Positions 1-9,852 of a stretch of 23,943 nt of DNA are shown here, piece by piece. The notes beneath the pieces were generated by a model, which saw only the letters and a list, made by a program, of their open reading frames with translations, was not told where the DNA came from and ran no database searches. Made by a program: the position numbers and the translations under genes. Source of the stretch: Gnetum montanum (Eukaryota; Streptophyta; Gnetopsida; Gnetales; Gnetaceae); the NCBI GenBank assembly GCA_015680685.1, contig MNCI01004050.1:62494-86436 (forward strand), read 5' to 3'. Positions within the stretch are counted from its first letter, which is position 1; every line of letters begins with the position of its first letter.

Positions 1-335
1 GTTCAGGATGTGTGTGGCAAGTGGGAACGAATACTAGTGTTAGGAGTAATTAGGACTTAGTTAATGAGTAGTTAAATTAGATTAGTATTTAGTTATCTCT
101 CTTCCCCTCCTTACTAGCGTAGGATATAAAACACATAAAAGCCATAAAAATCATATGCCTTAAACTTACTTAACCATACAACTGTGACATACAAGTAAGT
201 TTGGGAAGATAATGATTAACCAACTCGTTATTGTTCCACAAGGATGCATAGGCACTTAGTCCTTGGAATTCGACCGAATCGTGCGTGAAATGCTCATATT
301 CGTATGGTTGAGCATAGGGGTACCTCTCCACTCAT
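1..335 (-). repeat. LTR-like repeat, copy 1 (cut by window edge)
   Basis: This is a diverged copy of a repeat seen again in the opposite orientation at about 670-1510 and in the same orientation at about 10575-11403. The shared landmarks, read on the plus strand here, are GTTCAGGATGTGTGTGGCAA at the very start, AATCATATGCCTTAAAC near 150, TTTGGGAAGATAATGA near 200, GGAATTCGACCGAATC near 266, and CGTATGGTTGAGCATAGG near 301. The order of landmarks is conserved in all three copies. The left part of the repeat (the region with the CCCAGTAGTG motif in the other copies) lies outside the window. Calling it an LTR is inference: a gag remnant follows copy 2, and copy 3 looks like a solo insertion. 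Confidence 0.55.
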
Positions 336-669
336 CACCTGGTCTAGGACTTACTTGATCTTCTCTAGGACTATTTTCCTTAGGTAAATGTAGTCCTTAA
401 GTGTAGTTAGGGCAGTCGTAAACATATGAAATCCCTCCATGAGATTGGTCACTCCAATTTTCTTCAGTATATATTTTAGTAGTTCTCTAATGAATGTTCT
501 CTCCATATGATGCATTATCGCTTCCTTGTGAAAGAGACAATTTTATTAGTTAATGATGTGTATGACTCAATATTTTCTCAAAGATAAATCATTAATGCAT
601 TTACAACAATCGTGTATGATATAACTAATCTAGATAACTAGCACCATCCTCGGCAATGGTGCTAATGAT
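336..669. other. Spacer between inverted repeat copies
   Basis: This 330-bp stretch separates two inverted copies of the LTR-like repeat. I see no open frame, RNA gene or recognisable element in it. It is AT-rich and could be the remains of the DNA into which the two copies inserted, or a decayed internal region. Confidence 0.3.
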
Positions 670-1510
670 GAGCAATGAGGTACATCCTACGCCCAACCAT
701 ACAAATCACAAGCGTTCAAGCATGATTTGGTTGAATTCCATGGATGGAACTAGTTGTGCATCTAGATCATTAAGCATTTATCACAGTTCATTGTCTTCCC
801 ACTTGGATTAATGGTAGCTTTTTCATGTATGGTTTAGTCTAGAGTGAGGCATATGATTCTTGATGTTGTTTCAGCCTTATGCTACTCCTAATGATAATAG
901 AAAAATCAATTACTTAATCTAATTAACAACATAAAGATAAAGTCTAAACTACCCTACAGGCGATGAGTGTCCATTTCCAGCTTACCGTACACATCCTGAA
1001 CCCACGTATCCACTACTGGGATTACCAAGCGCTATGCTACTGGGCAAACCAAGTAATAACACTACTGGGATTACCAAGCAAATACATGTTTATGCTTGAA
1101 ATTGGTCACTCATTCCACCAATTCATTAATATGCATGGAAATGTATATATTAACAAGCACATGAAATATAAATTGCATGGAAAGTAAATTTAATCTAAGT
1201 CAAAGTGTTGTAATGAATAAGAATCAATCTTAATCTTATTGCCATTTATGGAATGTATCTAGGTACATTGCCACTCAAATAAGATGTTGTACAACTAACT
1301 CAAATCCACACAACGAGGACTCACTAATTGTTCTCTAAGACTATAGAATAAAACTACAAGATTTCAACTACTCTGTTGACCAAAGAATGCTAATACATGG
1401 TAAGAGCATGCACATTTATAGACTTTATTATGGAGTTGCGTCAATGGGACCACGTCGATGAGGACCCGTTGACGAGGCCACGTCGATAGGGGCCTGTCAA
1501 CACAACACTT
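670..1510 (+). repeat. LTR-like repeat, copy 2
   Basis: This copy is in the opposite orientation to copy 1. It starts near TACATCCTACGCCCAACCAT (683) and passes TTGAATTCCATGG (733), TCTTCCCACTTGG (793) and CATATGATTCTTGATG (849) to TACACATCCTGAAC (988-1001). Next come three degenerate units of CACTACTGGGATTACCAAG (1011-1029, 1033-1053, 1060-1079). It then aligns with the reverse complement of copy 3 through a GAATAAG...TACATTGCCACTCAAATAAG stretch at 1215-1284 and CTATAGAATAAAACTACAAG at 1342-1361. A 14-bp tandem repeat lies near its end. The 74-codon open frame at 963-1187 lies inside it and is not a gene. Gag-like sequence begins about 50 bp downstream, as expected for a 5' LTR, but I did not find a primer-binding site. 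Confidence 0.5.
1440..1503 (+). repeat. 14-bp tandem repeat, 4.6 copies
   Basis: Units at 1440, 1454, 1468, 1482 and 1496 (partial) have an exact 14-bp period: GTCAATGGGACCAC, GTCGATGAGGACCC, GTTGACGAGGCCAC, GTCGATAGGGGCCT, GTCAACAC. It is GC- and CpG-rich against an AT-rich background and sits at the 3' end of the LTR-like repeat, just before the gag remnant. Copy 3 of the LTR-like repeat has a decayed version of the same module near 10600-10670 (GTTGACG, TTGATG, GTTAAATGC). Confidence 0.8.
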
Positions 1511-1559
1511 TGACACTTCATCACAAGATAATGAGGACCAAACACAAAAAGCCATAGCA

Positions 1560-1931
1560 TTACATGGGGGAAGTTCCACAATATCTATCACTCATCTCCT
1601 CGTTAACCCCGCTTATCCATTGGTCCCACCTGCCCAAGTTTCCAAAGGAGTTTCATTACCAAATTTCACTAAGTATAATGGGGAATTTGATCTCACTAAT
1701 TATGTTATTACCTTCCATAATAAGTTTATGTTATTGGCTAACTACTCCCATACCATCTTGAGGAGTTTTTCAAACTCATTGACAAGAAAGGCTCTTAAAT
1801 GGTATAGGGTCCTTTCTCATGAGTCAATAACCTCACTTAAACAAGTCTTTACAACCTTTGTGAGGCAATTCAAATATAAGATTAGTAGGATGTTGACAAA
1901 ATTTATCAATCGTAGTAGTTGCAAGTTATAG
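1560..1931 (+). pseudogene. Ty3-type gag remnant (capsid region)
   Basis: In one frame the translation contains GVSLPNFTKYNG followed by a long gap to KALKWYRVL and then FVRQFKYK. These are the signatures of the plant retrotransposon gag domain (retrotrans_gag family): the LPxFTKYNG entry, the ALxWY motif and the FVxxFKY motif. The two larger gag copies in this window have the same order (LPTLTKYN, ALDWYRAL, FVTRFKYN). The frame is open through at least 1563-1931 and needs no ATG at 1620 (that codon is TTG). It ends at a stop about where the gag middle would continue, and no later gag, protease or RT sequence follows, so this is a 5'-truncated, 3'-deleted fossil of an element whose LTR is probably the repeat just upstream. 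Confidence 0.75.
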
Positions 1932-2308
1932 AAGATAAGTAACACATATCATGAGAATGTTGTGGAGTAGATTTCTTTAGAATAAAATGACAAATCTCTG
2001 GTCAATCTTTATATGATCTATTCAAGCTATTAGTGTTGGTTCTAGGGAATCACATAGAAGAAATGTTCAAGTTATATAATTATTGAACACATCTATTATA
2101 CTCAAGATTTATTGTTACTAATGTATTTCATACAAGATAATTATCTATCAAATCTTTTGGGTCATTATAAAAATAATAAAAAATTAGTTTTAATTTTAGT
2201 TTCATTGATAACTATTCAGCAACATGACTAGAAGTTGTTTTTATTAATATGATACTTTAAAGAAAAATAAGCTCCATGATGGGGTGAGGTGAAAATCATC
2301 TCACAGTG
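1932..2308. other. AT-rich intergenic DNA
   Basis: I see no coding stretch, RNA gene or clear repeat here. It may hold decayed downstream sequence of the gag element, but I cannot recognise it. Confidence 0.3.
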
Positions 2309-2315
2309 ACATTTC

Positions 2316-2532
2316 TATATAGAAATGTTGAAGCAAGGCAAGGGGGCTAGGGTAGAAAGATGTTGAAACCCTAAAATAATTGTAATGTAGGTACACCCTA
2401 AGATATATTGTCTAATCAAAACTTTATAACTCAACATTGCCTACCAGAATCGAATCCATAACTTAAAGTTTTTAAATCAAGAGTCTTACTACTAGGGTAA
2501 CACCTTATTGTTAGCTTTATATGTAGAAATGT
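2316..2532 (-). mobile_element. SINE-like element with imperfect target-site duplication
   Basis: Read on the minus strand, the body starts at about 2517 with a tRNA-like head: a GTAGTAAGACTCTTGA stretch like a tRNA A-box-to-anticodon region, followed by GGATTCGATTC, a B-box-like sequence. It continues through GAGTTATAAAG and TATATCTTAGGGTGTACC to a TTTTAGGGTTTCAACATC tail near 2360. The same order of landmarks recurs at 3164-3290, 3295-3410, 4380-4775 and, on the plus strand, 9535-9700. The flanks TATATAGAAATGT (2316-2328) and TATATGTAGAAATGT (2518-2532) look like a target-site duplication with a 2-bp difference. The family name is unknown to me. Confidence 0.55.
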
Positions 2533-3073
2533 CACTCTAGCACCATGCAAGCAACTCAATGGTGATTTTTTTAGGTAAAAATGTGGTAAACGCATATTAA
2601 AAAACATAGCAAAGTCATATCAACATTACATCCAATGAACTTGGAGAAACAAAAAAAAAAACCAAAAAAAAAAAATACAACCCTCATTAAAATCAAACAT
2701 ACAAAACCTAGGTTGTAGAGGCACATCAAAGGAGCAATGGTTGATCCTTCATCAATGATGCCTTTTTTCATGGAATACCACCATAGCATTAACTAAGCAT
2801 CCAATGGTGGTATTTTTTTTAGAAAAACTAAATGCTATCATAGTTTATGACATTTTTGACATTTGCATTTATGCAAAACATTATCATCATAAAACCCAAT
2901 TTTCGTGGTGGGATGTACCTATAATCAACTTATTTTAGTTTTAACATTCAAAAAATTACAAAAAAAACTTAATTAATCATAGGAAAGGATGGCCATGTTG
3001 AAACTATAACAATATGGAAAGGGGACAAGAGGATTATTGGAACTAGAACTAGATTGAGAGAGGAGCAGGGTTG
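2533..3073. other. AT-rich DNA with A-runs, no gene seen
   Basis: The stretch contains two A-rich runs at about 2650-2685 and nothing I can call a gene. A 72-codon minus-strand open frame at 2571-2789 is low-complexity, driven by the A-runs, and is probably meaningless. The words CAATGGTGATTTTTTT (2560) and CAATGGTGGTATTTTT (2802) recur at the two ends, which could mark another decayed short insertion. Confidence 0.3.
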
Positions 3074-3410
3074 GAACTCTAAAATAATCGTAATATAAGT
3101 ACACTTCAAGATATATAGTCTAATTAGAACTTTATAGGGACTTTTTTTTAAGGTGTGGGTGCAAGTGGGTGGATGTTAGAATATGAAACAATTATAACAT
3201 ACGTATAGCCCAAGATTTATAGTCCATGGAGAATTTTGTAACTCAGTATTACTTACTAGAATTAAATCCATGACTTGGAACTAGAACTAGATAACTATAT
3301 ATACCCCCATGACATATAACCAAGAATAAACTTAAATAGAACTTTTATAACTTAATGCTACCCACTAGAATTGAACCCATAACTCAAGAGTCTTATTAGT
3401 GGGGGGACAA
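3074..3410 (-). repeat. Three partial SINE-like copies
   Basis: Three fragments of the same SINE-like family lie head to tail on the minus strand. One at about 3074-3140 keeps only the tail (AAATAATCGTAATATAAGTACACTTC). One at about 3164-3290 keeps the tail and the TACTAGAATTAAATCCATGACTT segment. One at about 3295-3410 keeps CATGACATATAACC, TTATAACTTAATGCTACCC and ACTAGAATTGAACCCATAACTC, plus a tRNA-like CAAGAGTCTTATTAG. The B-box-like sequence (GGGTTCAATTC on the minus strand) is intact in the third. Confidence 0.5.
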
Positions 3411-3904
3411 GGGGGATGGGGTGGAATGTGGAGTATCATAACCCAAAAAAATATTAATAATGAGCAAAGAGCAAACAAATTTTAGAGGACATCACTTACT
3501 TAACATTGGCTAGACAATATCAAAAAACAATAAAAATATAGAAACAAAAAACTTTTTAATTTTACAATTATCTACTTAGGTATACAACCTTATAATTAAT
3601 ACTTTGAAAAAAATAGCTAAAGTTAATTATTAGTAGGGAAGAAGATCCCATTCCTAATAACATTTACATCAATTTTCAACATCCATGCTTAAACTTAACA
3701 TAGCAAGAGGATATGAGATAGAGTGTTGTGGCTCAATAGTAATATTTGTATTAAAGCAAGAAATCTTCTAGAGGATTTTAACCTTGTCATTTGTTATTAA
3801 TCTTACATGAAGAATCTCTACCATCAACTATAACTTTTTTATTGACAACTATTTGTAATCTTTGAGTTAATAGTATTCTTATCAAACAAGGAAAATTTTG
3901 CCTT
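3411..3904. other. AT-rich intergenic DNA
   Basis: No gene, RNA or repeat is recognisable. Because a LINE ORF1 fragment lies immediately upstream on the minus strand (3905-4346), the part nearest 3904 may be the decayed remainder of that ORF1, but the translation is not convincing. Confidence 0.3.
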
Positions 3905-4346
3905 ATGAGCTATGTCTCCGGGTTACTTGAGACTTTCATATCTTGAATTTCATATTGTTTTTTATTATCTTTAACTTCAACATAGTTTTTCTTTTCTTCA
4001 TAATCTTTTTTCTTGAGTAGAAAAGGACAAGTATTAAACAAATATCTTTCATGATAGCAAAAGTTGCAAGAATTTGGAAAATTATATTCTATGATTGGTT
4101 GAATATAAGTCTATTCACTTGTTTGTAATACCAATTCCTTTTTACAATTGAGAACATTAATTTCAACCAAAAAAAATTAACAAAAATCAATAAAAGATTA
4201 ATAAAAAAATTGAGAAAACTAACAATTTCTTGCTTAACTTTCTTAAAAATCAATAAAAGATTACATAACTTGACAAGACATGGAACTTTAGAATGTTTGT
4301 TAAATTGGACATCAAAATCTAGAGCCCAACTACAAATGATCAACAT
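3905..4346 (-). pseudogene. LINE ORF1 remnant (DUF4283 plus zinc knuckle)
   Basis: On the minus strand the first part reads DVQFNKHSKVPCLVKLCNLL. This matches the F-x-VPxWVRLxNLP pattern of DUF4283, the ORF1 domain of plant L1-type LINEs. After a frame change near 4165 comes EINVLNCKKEL, a stop, then IQPIIEYNFPNSCNFC and a cysteine motif. The cysteine codons are at 4068-4066, 4059-4057 and 4029-4027, which is exactly the CX2CX4-X-X4C spacing of a zinc knuckle. The histidine position is occupied by tyrosine. A lysine-rich tail follows, as is usual in LINE ORF1. ORF1 proteins bind the LINE RNA. This copy is frameshifted and dead. A homologous second ORF1 fragment lies at 11405-11715. Confidence 0.65.
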
Positions 4347-4379
4347 TGTATGGTTATGTATAAAAAGACCCTGAATCTT

Positions 4380-4775
4380 AGAGTATACTCAAAATAATTG
4401 AAACATAGGTACACCCCAAGATTTATAAAAGTTTATAACTTAGTGCTACTTAGTAGAATTGAACCTATGACTCAAGAAGTTTATAACTCGTGTTACCTAA
4501 TAGAATCGAACCTATGACCGAAAATTTATAACTTAGTGCTATCTAGTGGAATTGAAACATAAGTACACCCAAGATTTATAGAAGTTTATAACTTAGTGCT
4601 ATTTAATAGAATCGAACCTATAACTTGAGAAGTTTATAACTCAATGTTACCTAGTAGAATCAAACCTATGACTAGAAATTTATAACTCAATACTATCTAG
4701 TAGAATTGAACCTACAAGCTTGGTATGACATAGGATTACCAAGCCAAGGCCATACCACTAAACTAACACCTAATT
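4380..4775 (-). mobile_element. SINE-like element with internal tandem repeats
   Basis: The minus strand starts near 4770 with GTGTTAGTTTAGTGGTATGG. Within it TAGTTTAGTGG (4765-4755) fits the pol III A-box consensus TRGYNNANNNG, and GTTCAATTC (4711-4703) fits the B-box GWTCRANNC exactly. The two are 43 bp apart, a reasonable tRNA-like spacing. The body then repeats a segment of about 48 bp (TTTATAACTTAGTGCTA... TAGAATTGAACCTATGAC on the plus strand) six times and ends in the family tail (GTACACCCC / TATACTC) near 4385. I call it a tRNA-derived SINE-like element. It abuts the upstream region of the acetyltransferase gene. Confidence 0.6.
4432..4712 (+). repeat. Six tandem 45-48 bp units in two 154-bp halves
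   Basis: Units beginning TTTATAACT start at 4432, 4480, 4525, 4585, 4633 and 4679. Spacing is 48, 45, 60, 48 and 46 bp. The 60-bp step contains ATTGAAACATAAGTACACCC, which also precedes the first unit (4397), so three units plus leader were duplicated as a block with a period of 154 bp (4397 to 4551). Each unit carries the GAATTGAAC or GAATCGAAC B-box complement, so the B-box itself has been multiplied. Confidence 0.8.
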
Positions 4776-5697
<922 letters not shown>

Positions 5698-6338
5698 ATT
5701 GGATCTAGCTTTCTTCTCCTCTTCTCCTTGCGTGGCTGCTTGGTTTTCTGACCCATTTTTTGGGCAGTTTTGGGGGTTTCTGTTGCTAGGGTTTGGAAGA
5801 GGTTTTATTTCAGGGAGATTTTATGAAGAGTCCTAGTTTGGCGGGCCAAAACTTTTGCTAAATATTTTGATTTATGTCACTTGATAGAAATTTGTTCTGA
5901 ACTATTGACTGATACTTTACGGTTTACATTTTGCATCTATAGGATAAAGGGCACATAAGCAAGGGAATTTACACTCTTTTTTTTGGGGGGGTTTATCTGT
6001 CTTTGAGTTAAAGATTTTATACTTTCCAATGAAATCACGGCACATGGTTTTCAGCTTAAGATACTATTTGCAACAAAATAGCCCAATGAATCCAAACATT
6101 AGATATTTTTTTATTATGATGAATTCATGGTTGTGTTTTCAGAGGCATAACATGAATGGTTTGAATTGGAAGTTAACAAATTCTGAAACTTGTAAAACGC
6201 AGAAGTTTTATGTGATTTAATTAATTTCTGGACACATTTGATTCGTTCTCCTTGGCTTTAGTTAGCTGTCTCCGTCCCTGCAAAGGATAGAGTTAGTGCT
6301 TCAGATGCTAGAAATGCTAGTTATTTAGGAAAGACTCT
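5698..6338 (+). other. 3' flank of the acetyltransferase gene
   Basis: The first 150 bp (TTCTTCTCCTCTTCTCC and TTTTGGGGG tracts) looks like a 3' UTR: T/G-rich and without a long frame. I see no canonical AATAAA close to the stop; plant poly(A) signals are loose, so the end cannot be placed. Open frames at 5528-5836 and 6029-6220 are not credible genes; the first is a shadow of the CDS. Confidence 0.4.
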
Positions 6339-6647
6339 GTAAGTTCAGAGAGAAGCATGTCGATTAGAAGGAACTTGAATCAAATTGCTTGCTAGATCGT
6401 GGCAGGTGTATTTCATTCCGATTTTCTTTCGGTCTAGAAACTAGATCTCTCTTATTTAAAGGCCGGATTTTACTATTACCAAAGCATGATATGCAGGACG
6501 TGCCTATTATTGTTTTATGATTAATAAGTGCAGAGAAACTGCTGTTGCATGTTGATTGTTCATTCTATTTCATCAACGTCGTCAGAACTGAAATTAGGAT
6601 AATCCAATTGCATGTTTAGGCGCTAGCAATTTTGCTGTAGTCCAAGT
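6339..6647 (+). repeat. Tandem duplication, unit 1 (309 bp)
   Basis: The unit starts GTAAGTTCAGAGAGAAGCAT and ends GTAGTCCAAGT. It is repeated immediately downstream at 6648-6960. Against unit 2 it lacks a 6-bp TTTTGC insertion, has 2 extra bases (CT) in a TCTCT run, and has CCAATTGCAT where unit 2 has CCAATTTCAT. No other difference was noticed, so identity is about 99 percent outside the indels. Confidence 0.95.
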
Positions 6648-6960
6648 GTAAGTTCAGAGAGAAGCATGTCGATTAGAAGGAACTTGAATCAAATTGCTTT
6701 TGCTTGCTAGATCGTGGCAGGTGTATTTCATTCCGATTTTCTTTCGGTCTAGAAACTAGATCTCTTATTTAAAGGCCGGATTTTACTATTACCAAAGCAT
6801 GATATGCAGGACGTGCCTATTATTGTTTTATGATTAATAAGTGCAGAGAAACTGCTGTTGCATGTTGATTGTTCATTCTATTTCATCAACGTCGTCAGAA
6901 CTGAAATTAGGATAATCCAATTTCATGTTTAGGCGCTAGCAATTTTGCTGTAGTCCAAGT
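6648..6960 (+). repeat. Tandem duplication, unit 2 (313 bp)
   Basis: This is the second copy, directly abutting unit 1. The near identity means the event is recent compared with the heavily decayed transposons around it. The content (GGCAGGTGTATTTCATTCCG, TTTAAAGGCCGGATTTTAC, CATCAACGTCGTCAGAACTG) shows no coding or RNA feature I recognise. The minus-strand frame at 6907-7122 starts in its end and is not convincing. Confidence 0.95.
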
Positions 6961-7129
6961 GATGTTTGGTGAAGGCATCTGGTTTGTTGGTTGAAGAACG
7001 TGTGCGTCTTTATCTTGATGGATTACTGAAGCAATAGGTCCGGAAGTCGAGTCTAAGATGTAATAAAACAGTCTCTTTGCAAAGTCAATTAAAAAATGAA
7101 ACAGTGAAACTGAAATTGACATTTTATCA

Positions 7130-7690
7130 TGTTGTTATACTTTCAACGCAAAAAAAATGTACATACCCATGCCATGAATTTGGAAAACATCGTTAAAAAA
7201 ACAAATATCATTCATATGCAGAACAGTATAAATGGCCTGCAATCTCCTTGGACTTTTCTAGGCTTACTCTGCCCCTGCCCTGTTTCTGCCTTTGCTTGTG
7301 TGCGCAGCGCCGTGATTAATGATTACCGAAAATTTCACCATCTATCATCAATGAAAAAACATCTGGATGTGCCAATTGCCACGGTAAACAATGAAAAAAG
7401 AATTTGGATCTGCCATTCCCCAATAAAAAATATTTGATCAGGGGCCACAGGGAAACAAATTTGAAGCATCTCAACAATGAAAGAATTTGGACAGGAGAAG
7501 AAATCGATAAGAAATTTCATCGGAAGTCAGAAGTAAGAATGGAAAAATTTCGAAGCAATCGAAAAGAAATTTCATCAGAAGCCAGGCAGAATGAAACAAA
7601 TTCGAATCAAGGACAGCCTACACTGAAAAAAAGGAGAAGAGGTTCACCATGGATAAAAGAACAAAATTTTTCTCAGGAGAAATGCTGAAA
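7130..7690 (+). other. Weak open stretch with degenerate repeats
   Basis: Two overlapping frames are open here: 7129-7437 (102 codons) and 7404-7688 (94 codons). The second is basic and Asn/Lys-rich, with KKRRRGSPW near its end. I do not believe either is a real gene: the sequence is made of a degenerate repeat (AATGAAAAAACATCTGGATGTGCC at 7350, AATGAAAAAAGAATTTGGATCTGCC at 7391, AATGAAAGAATTTGGACAGG near 7477) and a pair of AGAAATTTCATC-GAAG-CAG segments (about 7509 and 7564). An exon of an unrecognised gene cannot be excluded. Confidence 0.25.
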
Positions 7691-7968
7691 TTTGGTAGTG
7701 AATTAAACTTGAAATTTTTATAATTTTTCAGCAATTAGTAAGTACTTTGAACCTTTTTCATACATGAATAATTTCTTTATATTTTGTGTAATTCTTAGAC
7801 AAATCTATATGTCACACAAGCATAGACATAATGTAGCATTACTTGACTTGCTTTTGATAAAGTAATATATGGGTCAAGCTTATATTGAGAGCTTCTTAAG
7901 TGGGTAGGAAATTGGTAAATAGTACTATATAGAATGGACTATTAGAGTACTAGTGTTTTAGTAAAGCA

Positions 7969-9060
7969 ATTATGCTCTTCAAAGAAGGTGATAGAGGTAA
8001 CCTTAATTAATAATTTATCATGATAAGTTGGCTTTTGCAATTGCAAAATTATTAAGTAATATATTGGAGAAGAGCTCTCATGGTTGGGGATAACGGAACA
8101 ATATTATGGTACTTTCACAAGTAGGCTTTAGGTAGCATTGCCCCACTTGGAATTGCCTAGTTACCCTAAGATATTGTGCTCAACAAGCAAAAAGATCAAA
8201 CAATAAGGTTTATCTTTACTTTGTTGATTTCAACAATGTTTATGAGTGAATTATTTGTTACAAATTATGGAAGTATTTGATAGATATAAATACTTGTGAA
8301 GAGCTTGTATTTGTTTTCAATAAATTCTAAAGTTTAGAGCAAATTATGTTCATGAATAATAATACTCAAGAAAATATTATCTTAAACAACTTTATTGGGT
8401 TGAAATATGGATGCACACTTTCTCCCACATTATTTGACATATTCATTGATGAGTTAAGAGTAGTGGATAAGTTTAAGTGCAATGAAGTCTATTAAGGTTA
8501 GTAATTTTCTTGCAAATATTCTAATGCTAATGATATGGTTCTAATAGCAAAAACTAAGGATCAAATAAAATGCATGCTACATATCATAAGTCAATTTTAT
8601 TTTGTTTTAACAATGAAAGTCAATGTTACCAAAACCAAAATGATAACATGTAGTATCGGATCCTACAAATATGATTTTTATCTTTAGTTTGAACAAATTG
8701 GGGTGCTCTTATTTAGTGTTTAGACATTGCATATTCAAGGAGGTACTTATTGTCAAATTGTACCTCTTAGAGAATCTCTAATAGTATGCATGCTTTATTG
8801 ACTTGTCATAGTAAGTGTGAACAAGGACAAGTTTGGACATGGAACATTTGAAAGCAAATGTATTATAAACTTGTTCAACAAGTTTTATTATAGGATTGTG
8901 AAACTAACCATGATTGTTAGCAACACAATGAAGATGTTTGTAATATGTTAAGAAGGATGTCTTGCTATAATAGTTCAAAGTAAGTCTCAAATTACATATG
9001 GTTTTTGCTAATTGTAGCAAACAACTTTATTATAGAAATTGTAGCTATTCATCAATTTTG
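7969..9060 (+). pseudogene. LINE reverse-transcriptase remnant
   Basis: Successive conserved blocks of the L1-type plant RT domain appear in order. They are: LFKEGDRGN (about 7975); LSQVGFR (8109-8132); a VTLRYCAQQAK segment; SNNKVYLYFVDFNNVYE (8196-8249), equivalent to the FVDFxKAFD block; FIGLKYGCTLSPTLFDIFID (8391-8450), equivalent to GVKQGCPLSPTLFxIxID; then NANDMVLIAKT (8526-8558) where the catalytic YADD box should be; and KVNVTKTKMI (8619-8648). Most of these are in one frame, broken by stops. The catalytic box reads NAND, so the second-strand active site is lost. Weak similarity to the LINE C-terminal region continues past 8860. The element is dead and A/T-drifted. Confidence 0.75.
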
Positions 9061-9534
9061 TTAGATTTTATTAAAAGATGCTTAATTGACTTTTTTCATA
9101 TATAAGTTTACAATGCTATGAAAGAAGGATGGTTTCATGAGGGGAAACTTGACTTCAAAAATGGAATATGCAATAAAAAGATTTAAATTTGAAAGCTACG
9201 GAAATTTTTTTAAAAATTGAGAAAAGACTCTTAAGAGCATGTGGAAAACAAATGATACGAAAAAAGATTGTTCTAGTTGCACCAAGGAAAGTTCTTAGTG
9301 CAAAAGCCTAGCTATATGCTTGTTGCAAAATGTGAATTAAAGTTGCAATCACTTTGCTCATGTGGGGTTTCAATAACTTTTGATTAAGATAAAAGAATGA
9401 ATTAATCTTTCAATAAAAGCAATAGTAGAGGAAGTAATGGAGGGGGAAGTAGAGCTATTAAGGAAAAAAAAAACCATTTTATGTATAATTTACCATGCTA
9501 GCTTTTCATACCTATTTTATGTAGTTAGTGATTA
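9061..9534 (+). other. Decayed DNA, possibly 3' LINE remainder
   Basis: No frame survives. Position and orientation make it the likely 3' part of the LINE whose RT lies at 7969-9060. A purine-rich run (GAGGAAGTAATGGAGGGGGAAGTAG, then A10) near 9426-9475 could be a decayed tail, but this is inference. Confidence 0.3.
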
Positions 9535-9710
9535 GTGGCTCAAGTGGTTACCTCATTTTCATTTTCATATTAGGTATGAGGTTGTTAGTTTGAGTCATAT
9601 TTCAAGCATCATTATATTCCTCTATATTATATTATTAGTATATTATCTTGTTAGTTATATGTCTTGGGGTATAGGTTCTAACATCCTCTTACTTTATCTT
9701 CCATGGGCAA
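9535..9710 (+). mobile_element. SINE-like element, plus strand
   Basis: TGGCTCAAGTGG (9536-9547) fits the pol III A-box. About 40 bp later TAGTTTGAGTC (9585-9595) is a B-box with one mismatch. The downstream TATATGTCTTGGGGTATAGG and CTAACATCCTCTTAC match the tail landmarks of the minus-strand SINE-like copies at 2316-4775. This is the only copy in the window on the plus strand. Confidence 0.55.
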
Positions 9711-9852
9711 CATTTTGTGTTTAATTTATTATGTTATCTATTCATACTTGCCTCATGTGAAATGACTTTAGTGAAATAATGTTAGGCATCTTTTACCCTA
9801 AATTGAAGGATGAAGGTGTATGTTTGGGTGTTGGATTGCAAAAATATGTATA
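9711..9852. other. Short AT-rich spacer
   Basis: Nothing recognisable lies between the plus-strand SINE-like element and the end of the minus-strand LINE remnant. Confidence 0.3.

Noticed and set aside
963-1187. 74-codon open frame
   Set aside because: It lies inside the LTR-like repeat across the ACTACTGGGATTACC units; no family resemblance and the homologous copies do not keep the frame.
9535-9600. Genuine tRNA gene
   Set aside because: A- and B-box-like sequences are present, but no cloverleaf can be drawn and the downstream tail matches the SINE-like family.
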